This document shows, one piece after another, positions 16,832 to 25,202 of a DNA stretch of 64,000 nt (position 1 is the first letter of the stretch; every line of letters begins with the position of its first letter). The position numbers and the translations under genes were made by a program. Source of the DNA: Halospina denitrificans (GTDB lineage: Bacteria; Pseudomonadota; Gammaproteobacteria; Pseudomonadales; Oleiphilaceae); NCBI RefSeq assembly GCF_004364635.1, contig NZ_SOAX01000008.1, forward strand, positions 166,695 to 230,694, in the 5' to 3' direction. The notes under the pieces are model-generated. The model did no database searches. It worked only from the letters and a program-made list of their open reading frames with translations, and was not told where the DNA came from.

Positions 16832-17350
16832 ATGCATTGCCCGTTTTGCGGTGAGGCGGACACCAAAGTGATTGACTCGCGCCTGGCGGCGGAAGGCGAC
16901 CAGGTGCGACGTCGACGCGAGTGTCTGTCCTGCAGGGAACGCTTTACCACCTTTGAGGGCGCGGAGCTGGTCATGCCGCGGATCGTGAAACAGGACGGTT
17001 CGCGGGTGCCCTTTGACGAGAACAAGATGCGCCAGGGCCTGATGAAGGCGCTGGAGAAACGTCCGGTCGGCATCGAGGAAATCGAGGCCGCGCTGAACCG
17101 CATCAAGTTCCGCCTGCGCGCCACCGGCGAGCGGGAAATCAAGTCGCTGATGGTGGGCGAGGAAGTGATGTACGAGCTGCGACAGCTCGACAAGGTGGCC
17201 TATGTGCGCTTTGCCTCAGTCTACCGCAGCTTCCAGGACATCAATGAATTCAAGGAAGAGATCGAACGCCTTACCCTCAACGGCGACACCGGGGACGAGT
17301 CCCCGGTAACCGTTGCCGCGAGGGCACTCAGGGAATCCGTGGAAAAATAA
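16832..17350 (+). CDS. nrdR: Transcriptional repressor NrdR
   Basis: 172 aa. An N-terminal zinc ribbon ([17 protein letters not shown] and [12 protein letters not shown], four Cys) is followed by an ATP-cone domain (about 46-140, starting [20 protein letters not shown]). NrdR senses ATP/dATP and represses ribonucleotide reductase genes. It lies 36 bp after glyA and just before ribD, its normal place. The C-terminal ~25 residues form a variable tail. Confidence 0.97.
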   Translation: MHCPFCGEADTKVIDSRLAAEGDQVRRRRECLSCRERFTTFEGAELVMPRIVKQDGSRVPFDENKMRQGLMKALEKRPVGIEEIEAALNRIKFRLRATGEREIKSLMVGEEVMYELRQLDKVAYVRFASVYRSFQDINEFKEEIERLTLNGDTGDESPVTVAARALRESVEK

Positions 17351-17372
17351 CCGCACGACGGAGCCAGCCTCC

Positions 17373-18497
17373 TTGAGCCTGACCGACGATACCCACTACA
17401 TGAGCCTCGCCCTCCAGCTTGCGGAGCGTGGCCTCTACAGCACACACCCCAACCCCAGGGTGGGTTGTGTTGTCGTGCGTGACGGGGAAGTGGTTGGGCA
17501 GGGCTGGCACCGATGCGCGGGCGAGCCCCACGCGGAGGTCAACGCACTCAACGAGGCCGGCGACCGCGCGCAGGGCGCCACCGCCTATGTCACCCTCGAG
17601 CCCTGCAGCCATCACGGCCAAACGCCCCCCTGTGCCGATGCCCTGATCGACGCTGGCGTGGCCCGGGTCGTGATCGCGGTTACGGACACCAATCCAGAAG
17701 TGGCCGGCCAAGGCGTGGCCGGGCTTGAGCAGGCGGGCATCGAAGTGGTTTCCGGCATTCTCGAGAAACCTGCTCGCGAACTGAACAACGGCTTCCTGCG
17801 CCGCATGCAGGGCGGCCGCCCCTGGTGCCGGGTCAAGATGGCAGCCAGCCTGGACGGCCGCACCGCCATGGCCTCCGGCGAAAGCCAATGGATCACTGGC
17901 CCCCAGGCCCGCTCCGACGTCCAACGCCTGCGCGCCCGCTCCGCCGCCATCATCACCGGCGCCGGCACCGTGCGCGCCGACAACCCGTCACTGACAGTCC
18001 GTCCCGAGGAACTCGGCGATATCGGCCATAAGGCGCTACCAGTAGCCGAACCACTGCGCGTGGTGCTGGACCGAAACCTCACGACACCGCCGGACGCCAA
18101 GGTGATCACAGGCAGCGGCCAGGCCGTTGTCGTCACCACCGAAGACGCCATCGACGCGACAAAAGCCCAGTTACTGCGCGATAATGGCGCAGAAGTGATC
18201 ACGGTTGAACCCGACGAGCGGGGCCAGCCGCACCTGCGGGCCGTTGTGGATGAGCTTGCAAACCGGCAAATCAACGAGGTCCTCGTCGAAGCCGGCCCGG
18301 CCCTCGCCGGCGCAGCGTTGCAGTCGGGCATAGTGGATGAATTCTGGCTGTATCAGGCTCCCACGATCCTGGGAAGCAACGCCCGCCCCATGGCGGCGCT
18401 GTCACTTGATACAATGGCCCAACAGCACCGTATGGCGGTAATGGACAGACGGATTATCGGCGGAGATCAACGGATAATCCTGCAACCTCAGCATTGA
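17373..18497 (+). CDS. ribD: Bifunctional riboflavin deaminase/reductase RibD
   Basis: 374 aa. It carries out the second and third steps of riboflavin synthesis. The N-terminal deaminase domain has the zinc site HAEV and PCSHHGQTPPC; the C-terminal reductase domain starts after about residue 148 with VKMAASLDGRTAMASGESQW. I chose TTG 17373 because CGGAG lies upstream and the first residues match other RibD proteins; ATG 17400 is the alternative. In relatives, ribE (riboflavin synthase) usually follows; here hairpin repeat copy 3 follows instead, then the ribB-type gene. Confidence 0.95.
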   Translation: MSLTDDTHYMSLALQLAERGLYSTHPNPRVGCVVVRDGEVVGQGWHRCAGEPHAEVNALNEAGDRAQGATAYVTLEPCSHHGQTPPCADALIDAGVARVVIAVTDTNPEVAGQGVAGLEQAGIEVVSGILEKPARELNNGFLRRMQGGRPWCRVKMAASLDGRTAMASGESQWITGPQARSDVQRLRARSAAIITGAGTVRADNPSLTVRPEELGDIGHKALPVAEPLRVVLDRNLTTPPDAKVITGSGQAVVVTTEDAIDATKAQLLRDNGAEVITVEPDERGQPHLRAVVDELANRQINEVLVEAGPALAGAALQSGIVDEFWLYQAPTILGSNARPMAALSLDTMAQQHRMAVMDRRIIGGDQRIILQPQH

Positions 18498-18511
18498 GGT
18501 TTTGGAAGCCC

Positions 18512-18632
18512 ACTCGTAATAGGGGGTGAGCGGGCCTCCCTTCCCGGGAAGCTCTTTCGCCATGGATGGCGAAAGCGCAGCGTACATGGATGTATTTATA
18601 GCGATTCCCGGGAAGGGAGGCCCGCTCACCCC
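18512..18632. repeat. Long hairpin repeat, copy 3
   Basis: A perfect 27-bp inverted repeat (18523-18549 with 18606-18632) around a 56-nt core nearly identical to copy 2. The inner hairpins are CTTTCGCC/GGCGAAAG (18554-18575) and TACA/TGTA with loop TGGA (18583-18594). ACTCGTAAT at 18512-18520, 2 nt before the arm, is shared with copy 2. It fills almost the whole gap between ribD and the ribB-type gene, both plus strand, in the place where ribE is expected. Any transcript through the rib operon would fold into this structure, so it may affect readthrough or mRNA decay. Confidence 0.9.
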
Positions 18633-18659
18633 GTGACAGAGCGCAAAAAGGTCGCACGC

Positions 18660-19793
18660 ATGGCACTAAACAGCATCGAGGAAATCCTCCAGGACATCCG
18701 TGAGGGCAAGATGGTTATCCTCATGGACGACGAGGATCGCGAAAACGAAGGCGACATCATCATGGCCGCCGAATGCGTGCAGCCCGAGCACATCACCTTC
18801 ATGGCCACCGAAGGGCGCGGCCTGATCTGCATGCCCATGAGCCGTGAACGCTGCGAACGCCTGAACCTGCCACTCATGGTCCAGCGTAACAGCTCCGGCT
18901 TCGGCACCAAGTTCACCGTTTCCATCGAAGCCGCGCGCGGCGTCACCACCGGTATTTCCGCAGCCGACCGCGCCAGGACTGTCCAGGTTGCCGCCGCCAG
19001 GGGCACAACTGCGGAGGATATTGTCAGCCCCGGCCATATCTTCCCGCTGATGGCGCAGCCGGGCGGCGTCCTCTCACGCGCCGGCCATACCGAGGCCGCC
19101 TGCGACCTGGCCACCATGGGTGGCTTCCAGGCCGCGGGCGTTATCTGTGAAGTGATGAATGATGACGGCACCATGGCGCGGCGCCCCCAGCTCGAGGAAT
19201 TCGCCGACCGACATGGTCTGAAGATCGGCACTATTGCCGACCTGATCCACTATCGCACCATGAACGAACGAACCGTTGAGTGCGTGGATCACTACGAGAT
19301 GGACACCGAGTATGGCCAGTTCCGGCTGCATACCTATCGGGATTCCATCCAGGGCGAAACCCATCTGGCCCTGACCATGGGCGAGTTCTCCCATGACGAT
19401 CCGGTACTGGTGCGGGTCCATATCACGGACACGCTGCGCGATCTTCTGCATGTCCAGCATCGTGGCTCCCATGGCTGGCCGTTGCATCAGGCCATGCGCA
19501 GGGTGGCCTCGGAAGGCCGGGGGATAATCGTGCTGCTGAATAACGGCCAGGACAGCTATGCACTGGAGGATCGCATCCGCGGCTTCTTCGAGAGCCGCGC
19601 CCATGGCGAGGCATCGGAATCCGCCGGAAGTTCCGGGGTCTACCTGACGGTGGGAACCGGCTCACAGATCCTTCGCGATCTTGGCGTGGGTAAGATGAGG
19701 CTGCTCAGTGCCCCGATCAAGTTTTCCGGGATTTCCGGTTTCGATCTGGAGGTTGTGGAATACCTGCCCTACGATGAAGACACGAACCAATGA
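18660..19793 (+). CDS. 3,4-dihydroxy-2-butanone-4-phosphate synthase with degenerate RibA-like domain
   Basis: 377 aa with two domains. The N-terminal domain (about 1-205) is Rib[16 protein letters not shown] metal/substrate loop and the [12 protein letters not shown] and [13 protein letters not shown] blocks. The C-terminal half (about 212-370) aligns with GTP cyclohydrolase II (RibA), but the zinc-binding cysteines of RibA are gone: the matching stretch reads [19 protein letters not shown]. So only the DHBP synthase activity is expected, as in the RibBX-type proteins of other proteobacteria; a true RibA should be elsewhere. ATG 18660 is preferred to a GTG at 18633 that lies at the edge of the hairpin repeat. 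Confidence 0.9.
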   Translation: MALNSIEEILQDIREGKMVILMDDEDRENEGDIIMAAECVQPEHITFMATEGRGLICMPMSRERCERLNLPLMVQRNSSGFGTKFTVSIEAARGVTTGISAADRARTVQVAAARGTTAEDIVSPGHIFPLMAQPGGVLSRAGHTEAACDLATMGGFQAAGVICEVMNDDGTMARRPQLEEFADRHGLKIGTIADLIHYRTMNERTVECVDHYEMDTEYGQFRLHTYRDSIQGETHLALTMGEFSHDDPVLVRVHITDTLRDLLHVQHRGSHGWPLHQAMRRVASEGRGIIVLLNNGQDSYALEDRIRGFFESRAHGEASESAGSSGVYLTVGTGSQILRDLGVGKMRLLSAPIKFSGISGFDLEVVEYLPYDEDTNQ

Positions 19794-19826
19794 CCGACGG
19801 GATAAAAGCCCGGCACGGAGACAGTA

Positions 19827-20303
19827 ATGACGAACATCCGAACCATTGAAGGGGATTTCACCAACTGTCAGGGGCGTTACGCCCTTGTGGTGGGACGATT
19901 CAACAGCTTCGTGGTCGAAAGCCTGGTGGACGCGGCCGTTGATACGCTGCAGCGCCATGGCATCGATAATGACAGCATCACCATTTACCGGGTTCCAGGC
20001 GCCTATGAAATCCCGCTTGCCGCCCAGCGTGTCGCGCGTAGTGGCAATTACGACGCGGTGCTTGCCCTGGGCGCCGTCATTCGCGGCGGTACGCCCCACT
20101 TTGACTATGTCGCAGGCGAGAGTGCCTCCGGTGTCACCAACGTGAGCCTGAACACCGACCTGCCGGTTGTCTTCGGGGTCCTGACCCTGGATACCATTGA
20201 GCAGGCGATTGAGCGGGCCGGTACCAAGGCTGGCAACAAGGGTGCGGATGCGGCCATGACCGCGCTGGAAATGGTCAGCCTGTTCCGGAAAATGGAGTCG
20301 TGA
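19827..20303 (+). CDS. ribH: 6,7-dimethyl-8-ribityllumazine synthase
   Basis: 158 aa, standard size. It joins the RibB product to the RibD-pathway pyrimidine to make lumazine, the substrate of riboflavin synthase. Family blocks: [45 protein letters not shown] with catalytic His, and [13 protein letters not shown]. It forms icosahedral or pentameric cages. It follows the ribB-type gene by 33 bp and overlaps nusB by TGATG. Confidence 0.98.
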   Translation: MTNIRTIEGDFTNCQGRYALVVGRFNSFVVESLVDAAVDTLQRHGIDNDSITIYRVPGAYEIPLAAQRVARSGNYDAVLALGAVIRGGTPHFDYVAGESASGVTNVSLNTDLPVVFGVLTLDTIEQAIERAGTKAGNKGADAAMTALEMVSLFRKMES

Positions 20304-20785
20304 TGGCGGAAGATACCCAGACCGCGCCTTCTTCCGAATCCGGTGGTGGCTCAAAGCCGGCCAGTCGCCGTCGTGCGCGCACGCTGGCGCTGCAGGCGCT
20401 TTACCAGCGTCAGTTCTCGGAGAGCCCGGTTTCTCAGATTGAAGCGGAGTTCATTACGGACAACGACATGGACAAGGTCGACGGTGTCTATTTCCGGGAA
20501 CTGCTCTATGGAGTGGATCGGAACCGGCAGAGTCTGGATCGGCACTTTGAGAACTTTCTGGACCGGTCCGTTGAGGAGCTTGATCCCATCGAGCTTGCAA
20601 TCCTGCGCATCGGCGCCTTCGAGCTGGAGCACCGTATTGATGTCCCCTACCGGGTCGTGGTCAATGAGGGCATTGAGCTGGCCAAGCGTTTTGGTGGAAC
20701 CGATGGTCACAAGTACATCAACAGCATTCTCGACAAGCTTGCCCCACGGTTGCGGCCGGCGGAAACGCGCTCCAGGAAGACCTGA
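20303..20785 (+). CDS. nusB: Transcription antitermination factor NusB
   Basis: 160 aa, all-alpha NusB fold: [15 protein letters not shown]-terminal helix, [16 protein letters not shown], and [26 protein letters not shown]. It binds boxA RNA with NusE (S10) and prevents Rho-dependent termination in rRNA operons; a boxA-like leader is present at the right end of the window. The ATG 20303 sits in TGATG with the ribH stop, so the two are coupled. A GTG 1 codon upstream is also possible. Confidence 0.97.
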   Translation: MAEDTQTAPSSESGGGSKPASRRRARTLALQALYQRQFSESPVSQIEAEFITDNDMDKVDGVYFRELLYGVDRNRQSLDRHFENFLDRSVEELDPIELAILRIGAFELEHRIDVPYRVVVNEGIELAKRFGGTDGHKYINSILDKLAPRLRPAETRSRKT

Positions 20786-20793
20786 CCCCACCC

Positions 20794-21768
20794 ATGGATG
20801 AGATCAGCCTGATCCGACGCTTCTGGGAGCCGCTGGGCCGGGCCGTGACCCATCCGGCGGTGCGTGAGGGCATCGGGAACGACGGCGCCGTAATCCGCTG
20901 CGAGCCAGGCCAGGACGCCGTAGTGGCGGTGGATACCCTGGTTGAGGGCGTTCACTTTCCCGCCACCATCGATCCGTATGCACTGGGCTGGCGTGCCCTT
21001 GCCGTTAATCTCAGTGACCTCGCCGCCATGGGCGCGGAACCGGTGTGCTACACCCTGGCACTCACACTTCCCCGAGCCGACGAGGATTGGCTGGAGGCCT
21101 TTTCAGGAGGGCTCCGGGATCTGTCCGTGCGCCACGGCATCCAGCTGGTGGGTGGCGACACCACGCGTGGCCCGCTCACCATCACCATCCAGGTCCAGGG
21201 GCGCGTTCCATCGGGAACGGCGATGCGCCGTGGGGGCGCTGCGCCGGGTGACCGGGTCTGCGTCAGCGGTAGTCTCGGAAGTGCCGGAGAAGCACTGAAG
21301 TGGCTGGACACTTCTCCGGGTAATAATCCCGATGTCCGGGCCGTTCTGGCCCGCTACTTCTACCCGCAACCCCGGTTGGCACTGGGCGGCTGGCTCCGTG
21401 AGCGCGGGGTCGCCGCCATTGACGTCAGCGATGGGCTGGTTTCGGACCTGGGGCAGCTCCTGGGCGAGGCGGGGCGGGGCGCGCGCCTTGATTACGCGGC
21501 GTTACCGATAGCTCCTGAGCTGGCAACGCTGGCTGGCAGTCAGGCCCGCAAACTGGCTGCATCCGCCGGCGACGATTATGAGCTCTGTTTTCTCTGGCCT
21601 TTGGCCTTGGGTGAGGTTCCTGAGTCAACCGATGAGGGCGTTCCGCTGACAGTCATCGGGGAGGTCGAGGCAGAGCCGGGGGTCCGGCTGATGGACGGGA
21701 ACGACCCCGTTGAGCTGGCCTATGGCGGATACAGCCATTTTTCCGGAGGCGCCAACGATGACAGCTGA
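20794..21768 (+). CDS. thiL: Thiamine-monophosphate kinase
   Basis: 324 aa. It phosphorylates thiamine phosphate to the active cofactor thiamine diphosphate. PurM-like ATP-binding fold: GIGNDGAVI, VVAVDTLVEGVHF, LAVNLSDLAAMGAEP and GGDTTRGPLTITIQVQG are diagnostic; AASAGDDYELCF is in the C-terminal domain. It follows nusB by 8 bp and overlaps pgpA by 11 bp, the standard gammaproteobacterial arrangement nusB-thiL-pgpA. Confidence 0.97.
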   Translation: MDEISLIRRFWEPLGRAVTHPAVREGIGNDGAVIRCEPGQDAVVAVDTLVEGVHFPATIDPYALGWRALAVNLSDLAAMGAEPVCYTLALTLPRADEDWLEAFSGGLRDLSVRHGIQLVGGDTTRGPLTITIQVQGRVPSGTAMRRGGAAPGDRVCVSGSLGSAGEALKWLDTSPGNNPDVRAVLARYFYPQPRLALGGWLRERGVAAIDVSDGLVSDLGQLLGEAGRGARLDYAALPIAPELATLAGSQARKLAASAGDDYELCFLWPLALGEVPESTDEGVPLTVIGEVEAEPGVRLMDGNDPVELAYGGYSHFSGGANDDS

Positions 21769-22252
21769 GATCCGTGTGCGATCCCCCGCAAGCCTCATGC
21801 GCGATCCCGGCCACTGCCTTTCCCTCGGACTGGGCTCGGGCTGCATGAGCCGGGCGCCGGGAACCTGGGGAACCCTGGCGGGACTTCTGGTCTATGGGCT
21901 TTTTTTCTGGGTGCCCCTACCTGTTTACCTGGTGGTGGTTGTAACGGCTTTCGTCGTCGGTATCTACCTGTGTGCGCGAACGGCCAGGGCGCTCGGGGTT
22001 CATGACGACGGGGCAATTGTGTGGGACGAATTCGTGGGTATATGGATTGCGCTGGCCTTCCAGCCATCCGAACCGGCATGGATTGCGGCTGCCTTCGTTA
22101 TCTTCCGTTTTTTCGACATCGTCAAGCCCTGGCCCATCAGCTGGCTTGATCGCAGGGTTTCAGGAGGACTGGGGATCATGGTCGACGATGTATTGGCCGG
22201 TCTTTATGCGCTGGTCACATTGCTTGTGTTTCAGGCAATAATCCTCCCTTAA
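21758..22252 (+). CDS. pgpA: Phosphatidylglycerophosphatase A
   Basis: 164 aa, inner-membrane enzyme that removes phosphate from phosphatidylglycerol phosphate to make phosphatidylglycerol. The family blocks GLGSGCMSRAPGTWGTLAGL, DDGAIVWDEFVGIWIA and FRFFDIVKPWPISWLDR are all visible, with three to four hydrophobic segments. I set the start at ATG 21758, 8 bp after GGAGG; an in-frame upstream ATG at 21710 is buried in thiL. Confidence 0.95.
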   Translation: MTAEIRVRSPASLMRDPGHCLSLGLGSGCMSRAPGTWGTLAGLLVYGLFFWVPLPVYLVVVVTAFVVGIYLCARTARALGVHDDGAIVWDEFVGIWIALAFQPSEPAWIAAAFVIFRFFDIVKPWPISWLDRRVSGGLGIMVDDVLAGLYALVTLLVFQAIILP

Positions 22253-22295
22253 CCGAGCGGAGGCGGTTAGCCACTGCTATCTGCCAGCCCCGGTT

Positions 22296-22565
22296 TCAGT
22301 GGTAGGACTTCTTCTCAGGCAGCATTCGAACCACGCTCAGAAAGCGTTTCAGGCCGGTTTCGGCACGCTCTCGAGTGGCGTAGGGGCCGCTGTCAAAGCC
22401 TTCACGCGTTGTGAAATACCACCTGTTGCCTACGCAGAAGAATCGATTGCTCCGGAATGGAATCGGGGCATTCTCTTCCCCCGTCCTCTGCTTTGGTTCC
22501 ATTATCGCCCCCTCTGCTGCCGGTTTGTTGTTGTTCTCAGCCGTTGCTGCTGCGCCAATCGCCAT
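22296..22565 (-). CDS. Small conserved-looking protein, possibly DUF6316-type
   Basis: 89 aa, cytosolic. The core PFRSNRFFCVGNRWYFTTRE then GFDSGPYATRERAETGLKRF looks like a short domain family I recall from Pseudomonas and Marinobacter (perhaps DUF6316). The first 21 residues are low-complexity (Ala, Asn); an ATG at 22502 with a better ribosome site (AGGGGG, 5 bp away) gives a 68-aa version that starts close to the core. Function unknown. The gene converges with pgpA. Confidence 0.6.
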   Translation of the reverse strand: MAIGAAATAENNNKPAAEGAIMEPKQRTGEENAPIPFRSNRFFCVGNRWYFTTREGFDSGPYATRERAETGLKRFLSVVRMLPEKKSYH

Positions 22566-22649
22566 GATCCGAGCCTCAGGTTAATTGCAGTCAATTGTTA
22601 ACGATATTTGACAATTTGTCACGAATAGAAATTCAAACCGCGATTATCT

Positions 22650-24122
22650 TCACATATCGGTAGAAGAGGCGGATTGGCTGAAGTGGCCCTGGCTTTCCGC
22701 TTCTTTGGCATTTGCGGACAGCGCAGAACGTTCAATGGCGTCCAGGCTTTGCAGGATGAGTTCCGGAAGGCAGTCGCCATCAGGAATCAGGTCGGGGCAG
22801 AGGGTGAGGTTGAAATGGACGGACCCGGCATAACTCACCGCGAGAATCGCGAGGCCGGCGCCGTGGAAGAGAGGAGCACTGTTAACCTGATGCACCAGGC
22901 GTGCACCCTGCAGGTAGAGTGGAACCTGGGGGCCGGGTACGTTGGTGATGGGCAGGTTGAACGGCGGTTTGTAACGCTGTGCGATCTGGAATTCCGTGTA
23001 GAGCCGCGTTGAAAGCGCGACCATCGTCGAGGGCAGCCGCTCTGTGAGCCGGTCGGCGGCAATGGCCTCCTGGTAGTTTTCCGAGATTCTGGTGTTGTCC
23101 CGGATCAGGCGTATGCGCGCGGCAGGATCCGGTTCGTCCGTTGCCAGGTTTACCAGCATCGCCGACATCTGGTTGCCCGTGGGACGCCGCAGGCTGTTTG
23201 AGCGGACCGACAATGGCGTCAGTGCGACCAAAGGCTCTGCGGGCTGCGCGTCATGCCGCTTCAGGTAACGGGTGAGGGTTTCCGAACACAGGCCGAGCAC
23301 GACATCGTTCAGGGTGATATCCGGCCCGATCGCGGTTTTCAGGCTCTTGAGCCGTGCCAGGGATACGGCCTGGCTGAAGATGCGCCGTTTACGGGTCAGG
23401 TTCCGGTTAAAGGGCGTCCGTGGTGCGTTAAGCAGTTGCCGCGACCGGATGAAGCGCCCCATGGGGCGCTGGAGGAACTCGCTGACTGTGGCGCCAAGGG
23501 TGGCCCGGGTCAGTGACATGAACTGGAATGGCTTGCGCATCATATTGATGGAGGCGCGGGCCACCAGCTTGTCGGCGGGTGGAGGCGGTTCCGGATGCCA
23601 GTGTGCGGTTTTCACCGGAACGCCGTTGTCGGCGGAATACTCAAGCAGTTTCCCCATGACTTCTTCGCCACTGAACGCATCAATGGCGGCATGATGGACC
23701 CTGACAATGAGCGCAAAGCCGCCGCTGGGGAGCGAGTCGTCCTCGCCGAACCCGTCGACCCAGGTGACATGCCATAGGGGGCGGGAGCGCGGGAGCGTGG
23801 TGGCAAGGCGTTCCTCGGCCAGCGTCATCAGATCGGCGTGACTCCCTCCTTCCAGATTCACCGCTTCCAGGTGCTGGTCAATGTCGAATTCCGGATCATC
23901 CACCCAATAGGGGCGGTCCAGGTTAAAGGGGAGCATCATCAGCTTCTGGCGGAAAAAGTTCGCCAGATGCAGACGCTTGTTCAGGTAAAGGCGAAAGTCC
24001 TCGAAAGTGACCCTGTCCTGGTTTTCGCCGGCATCGAAGGTATAAACGCCCCCGATGTGCATGGGTGTTGTTTCCGATTCCAGGAACAGGAAGGAAGCGT
24101 CCAGTTCATTGAGCTGGTGCAT
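22650..24122 (-). CDS. Wax ester synthase/diacylglycerol acyltransferase (WS/DGAT)
   Basis: 490 aa, typical size. It esterifies acyl-CoA with fatty alcohols or diacylglycerol, making storage lipid. Seen: PLW motif (RSRPLWHV, ~114), the catalytic HHxxxD motif (HHAAIDA, 143-149), NDVVLG, and the C-terminal NLPITNVPGP and VSYAGSVHFNL blocks. The last residue of HHxxxDG is Ala here rather than Gly. The two His and Asp are intact, so activity is expected. WS/DGAT genes are well known in Marinobacter, several copies per genome. It stands alone, divergent from nothing obvious, 63 bp after the LysR gene stop on the same strand. Confidence 0.92.
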   Translation of the reverse strand: MHQLNELDASFLFLESETTPMHIGGVYTFDAGENQDRVTFEDFRLYLNKRLHLANFFRQKLMMLPFNLDRPYWVDDPEFDIDQHLEAVNLEGGSHADLMTLAEERLATTLPRSRPLWHVTWVDGFGEDDSLPSGGFALIVRVHHAAIDAFSGEEVMGKLLEYSADNGVPVKTAHWHPEPPPPADKLVARASINMMRKPFQFMSLTRATLGATVSEFLQRPMGRFIRSRQLLNAPRTPFNRNLTRKRRIFSQAVSLARLKSLKTAIGPDITLNDVVLGLCSETLTRYLKRHDAQPAEPLVALTPLSVRSNSLRRPTGNQMSAMLVNLATDEPDPAARIRLIRDNTRISENYQEAIAADRLTERLPSTMVALSTRLYTEFQIAQRYKPPFNLPITNVPGPQVPLYLQGARLVHQVNSAPLFHGAGLAILAVSYAGSVHFNLTLCPDLIPDGDCLPELILQSLDAIERSALSANAKEAESQGHFSQSASSTDM

Positions 24123-24185
24123 TGAGCTACATCCCGCCAGTATGATGGATTTTAGGGATTGTACGTTAAAACAAGGGGTGGGGGA

Positions 24186-25100
24186 CTAGGGTGAATCCAG
24201 CCAATTGCTGAAATAACCGGGCTGTGACAGGTAGTCCCAGAACCAGTTGAGTGCTTTGCCTTCGTCACCCTGGCGACGGGCCATACACAGCGCTACTGGC
24301 TGACGTTTCACGGGCAGCTGGAGTGTTACCAGGTCGCCCTGGTCGATTTCGTGCTCAATCTGATGATAGGGCAGCCAGCCTACGCCCAGGCCCGCCTTCT
24401 GGGCGGCGATCTTGTTCAGCATGCTGGAGACCGTGAGCGTGCGCTGGCGTGAAAAAATGCCGGCACTGCCCGCGGGCAGCTGGCGCGAGCTGTCGGCGGC
24501 AACCACGGCGGGCCATTCGCTGATGCGGTCCTCGGACACCGGCTGGGTCTCGCTTGCCAGGGGGTGATCCCGAGCGACCGCGTAGACGAAGGGAACTTCG
24601 CCGATCGTGATCTGGTCATAGTGCCCGGGGGCCTGGATCTCGCGGGAGGCGCCGACCATCAGGTCCGCCCGCCCGGTGTGGAGCGCATCCCAGGGGCCGG
24701 TAAAGACTTCGTCCAACAGGCGTATTTCCACCGGGACGGCCATCTCGTTGAACGCCTGGATGGCCGGAAACAGGGATTGCATCGGCAGGAGGGCATCGAC
24801 AGCAATGGTCAGGCGCGTCTCCCAGCCCTGGGCCACTCGGCGTGTCGTGCGTGCGAGGGTGTCCGCCGCCTCCAGGAGCTGGCGGCCTTCCTCCAGCAGA
24901 TAGTGTCCCGCATTGGTCAGGGTTGCCCGATGGCCCGTGCGGTCAAACAGGGCCACATCCAGGTCTTCCTCAAGCTTGTGAACGGTATAGCTTATGGCCG
25001 AGGGCACCCGGTGCATTTCCTCGGCGGCTGCGGCAAAACTTCCCTTGCGGGCAATGGCATCGAGGACCCGCAGGGCATCGATGGTGATGGGGTACGCCAT
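24186..25100 (-). CDS. LysR-family transcriptional regulator (YhaJ-like)
   Basis: 304 aa, LysR family: N-terminal winged helix-turn-helix (ALRVLDAIARKGSFAAAAEE then VPSAISYTVHKLEEDL) and a C-terminal effector-binding domain (about 92-300). It is transcribed divergently from a glutathionyl-hydroquinone reductase gene. E. coli YhaJ has the same partner in its neighbourhood (yqjG), so it likely controls that gene in response to quinone-like compounds. Homology to YhaJ is my judgement from the sequence and context; the inducer is unknown. Confidence 0.85.
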   Translation of the reverse strand: MAYPITIDALRVLDAIARKGSFAAAAEEMHRVPSAISYTVHKLEEDLDVALFDRTGHRATLTNAGHYLLEEGRQLLEAADTLARTTRRVAQGWETRLTIAVDALLPMQSLFPAIQAFNEMAVPVEIRLLDEVFTGPWDALHTGRADLMVGASREIQAPGHYDQITIGEVPFVYAVARDHPLASETQPVSEDRISEWPAVVAADSSRQLPAGSAGIFSRQRTLTVSSMLNKIAAQKAGLGVGWLPYHQIEHEIDQGDLVTLQLPVKRQPVALCMARRQGDEGKALNWFWDYLSQPGYFSNWLDSP

Positions 25101-25202
25101 AGGTCAAAAAATCTGAAAGGGTTGGCCAGAAATCATCGATTGAGTTGCGAGCCAGTCTAACGCAACCTGCTGGTAAAAGGGCAATCACGTTGGAGGATTT
25201 GA

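Noticed and set aside
15479..16837. 452-codon open frame antisense to glyA
   Set aside because: A shadow of glyA; no domain and no ribosome site.
18402..18629. Open frame on the minus strand through hairpin repeat copy 3
   Set aside because: Same cause as at copy 2; it also runs antisense into the end of ribD.
17300..18660. FMN riboswitch before ribD or the ribB-type gene
   Set aside because: The conserved RFN element sequence was not seen. The structure present between the genes is the hairpin repeat shared with non-riboflavin loci.
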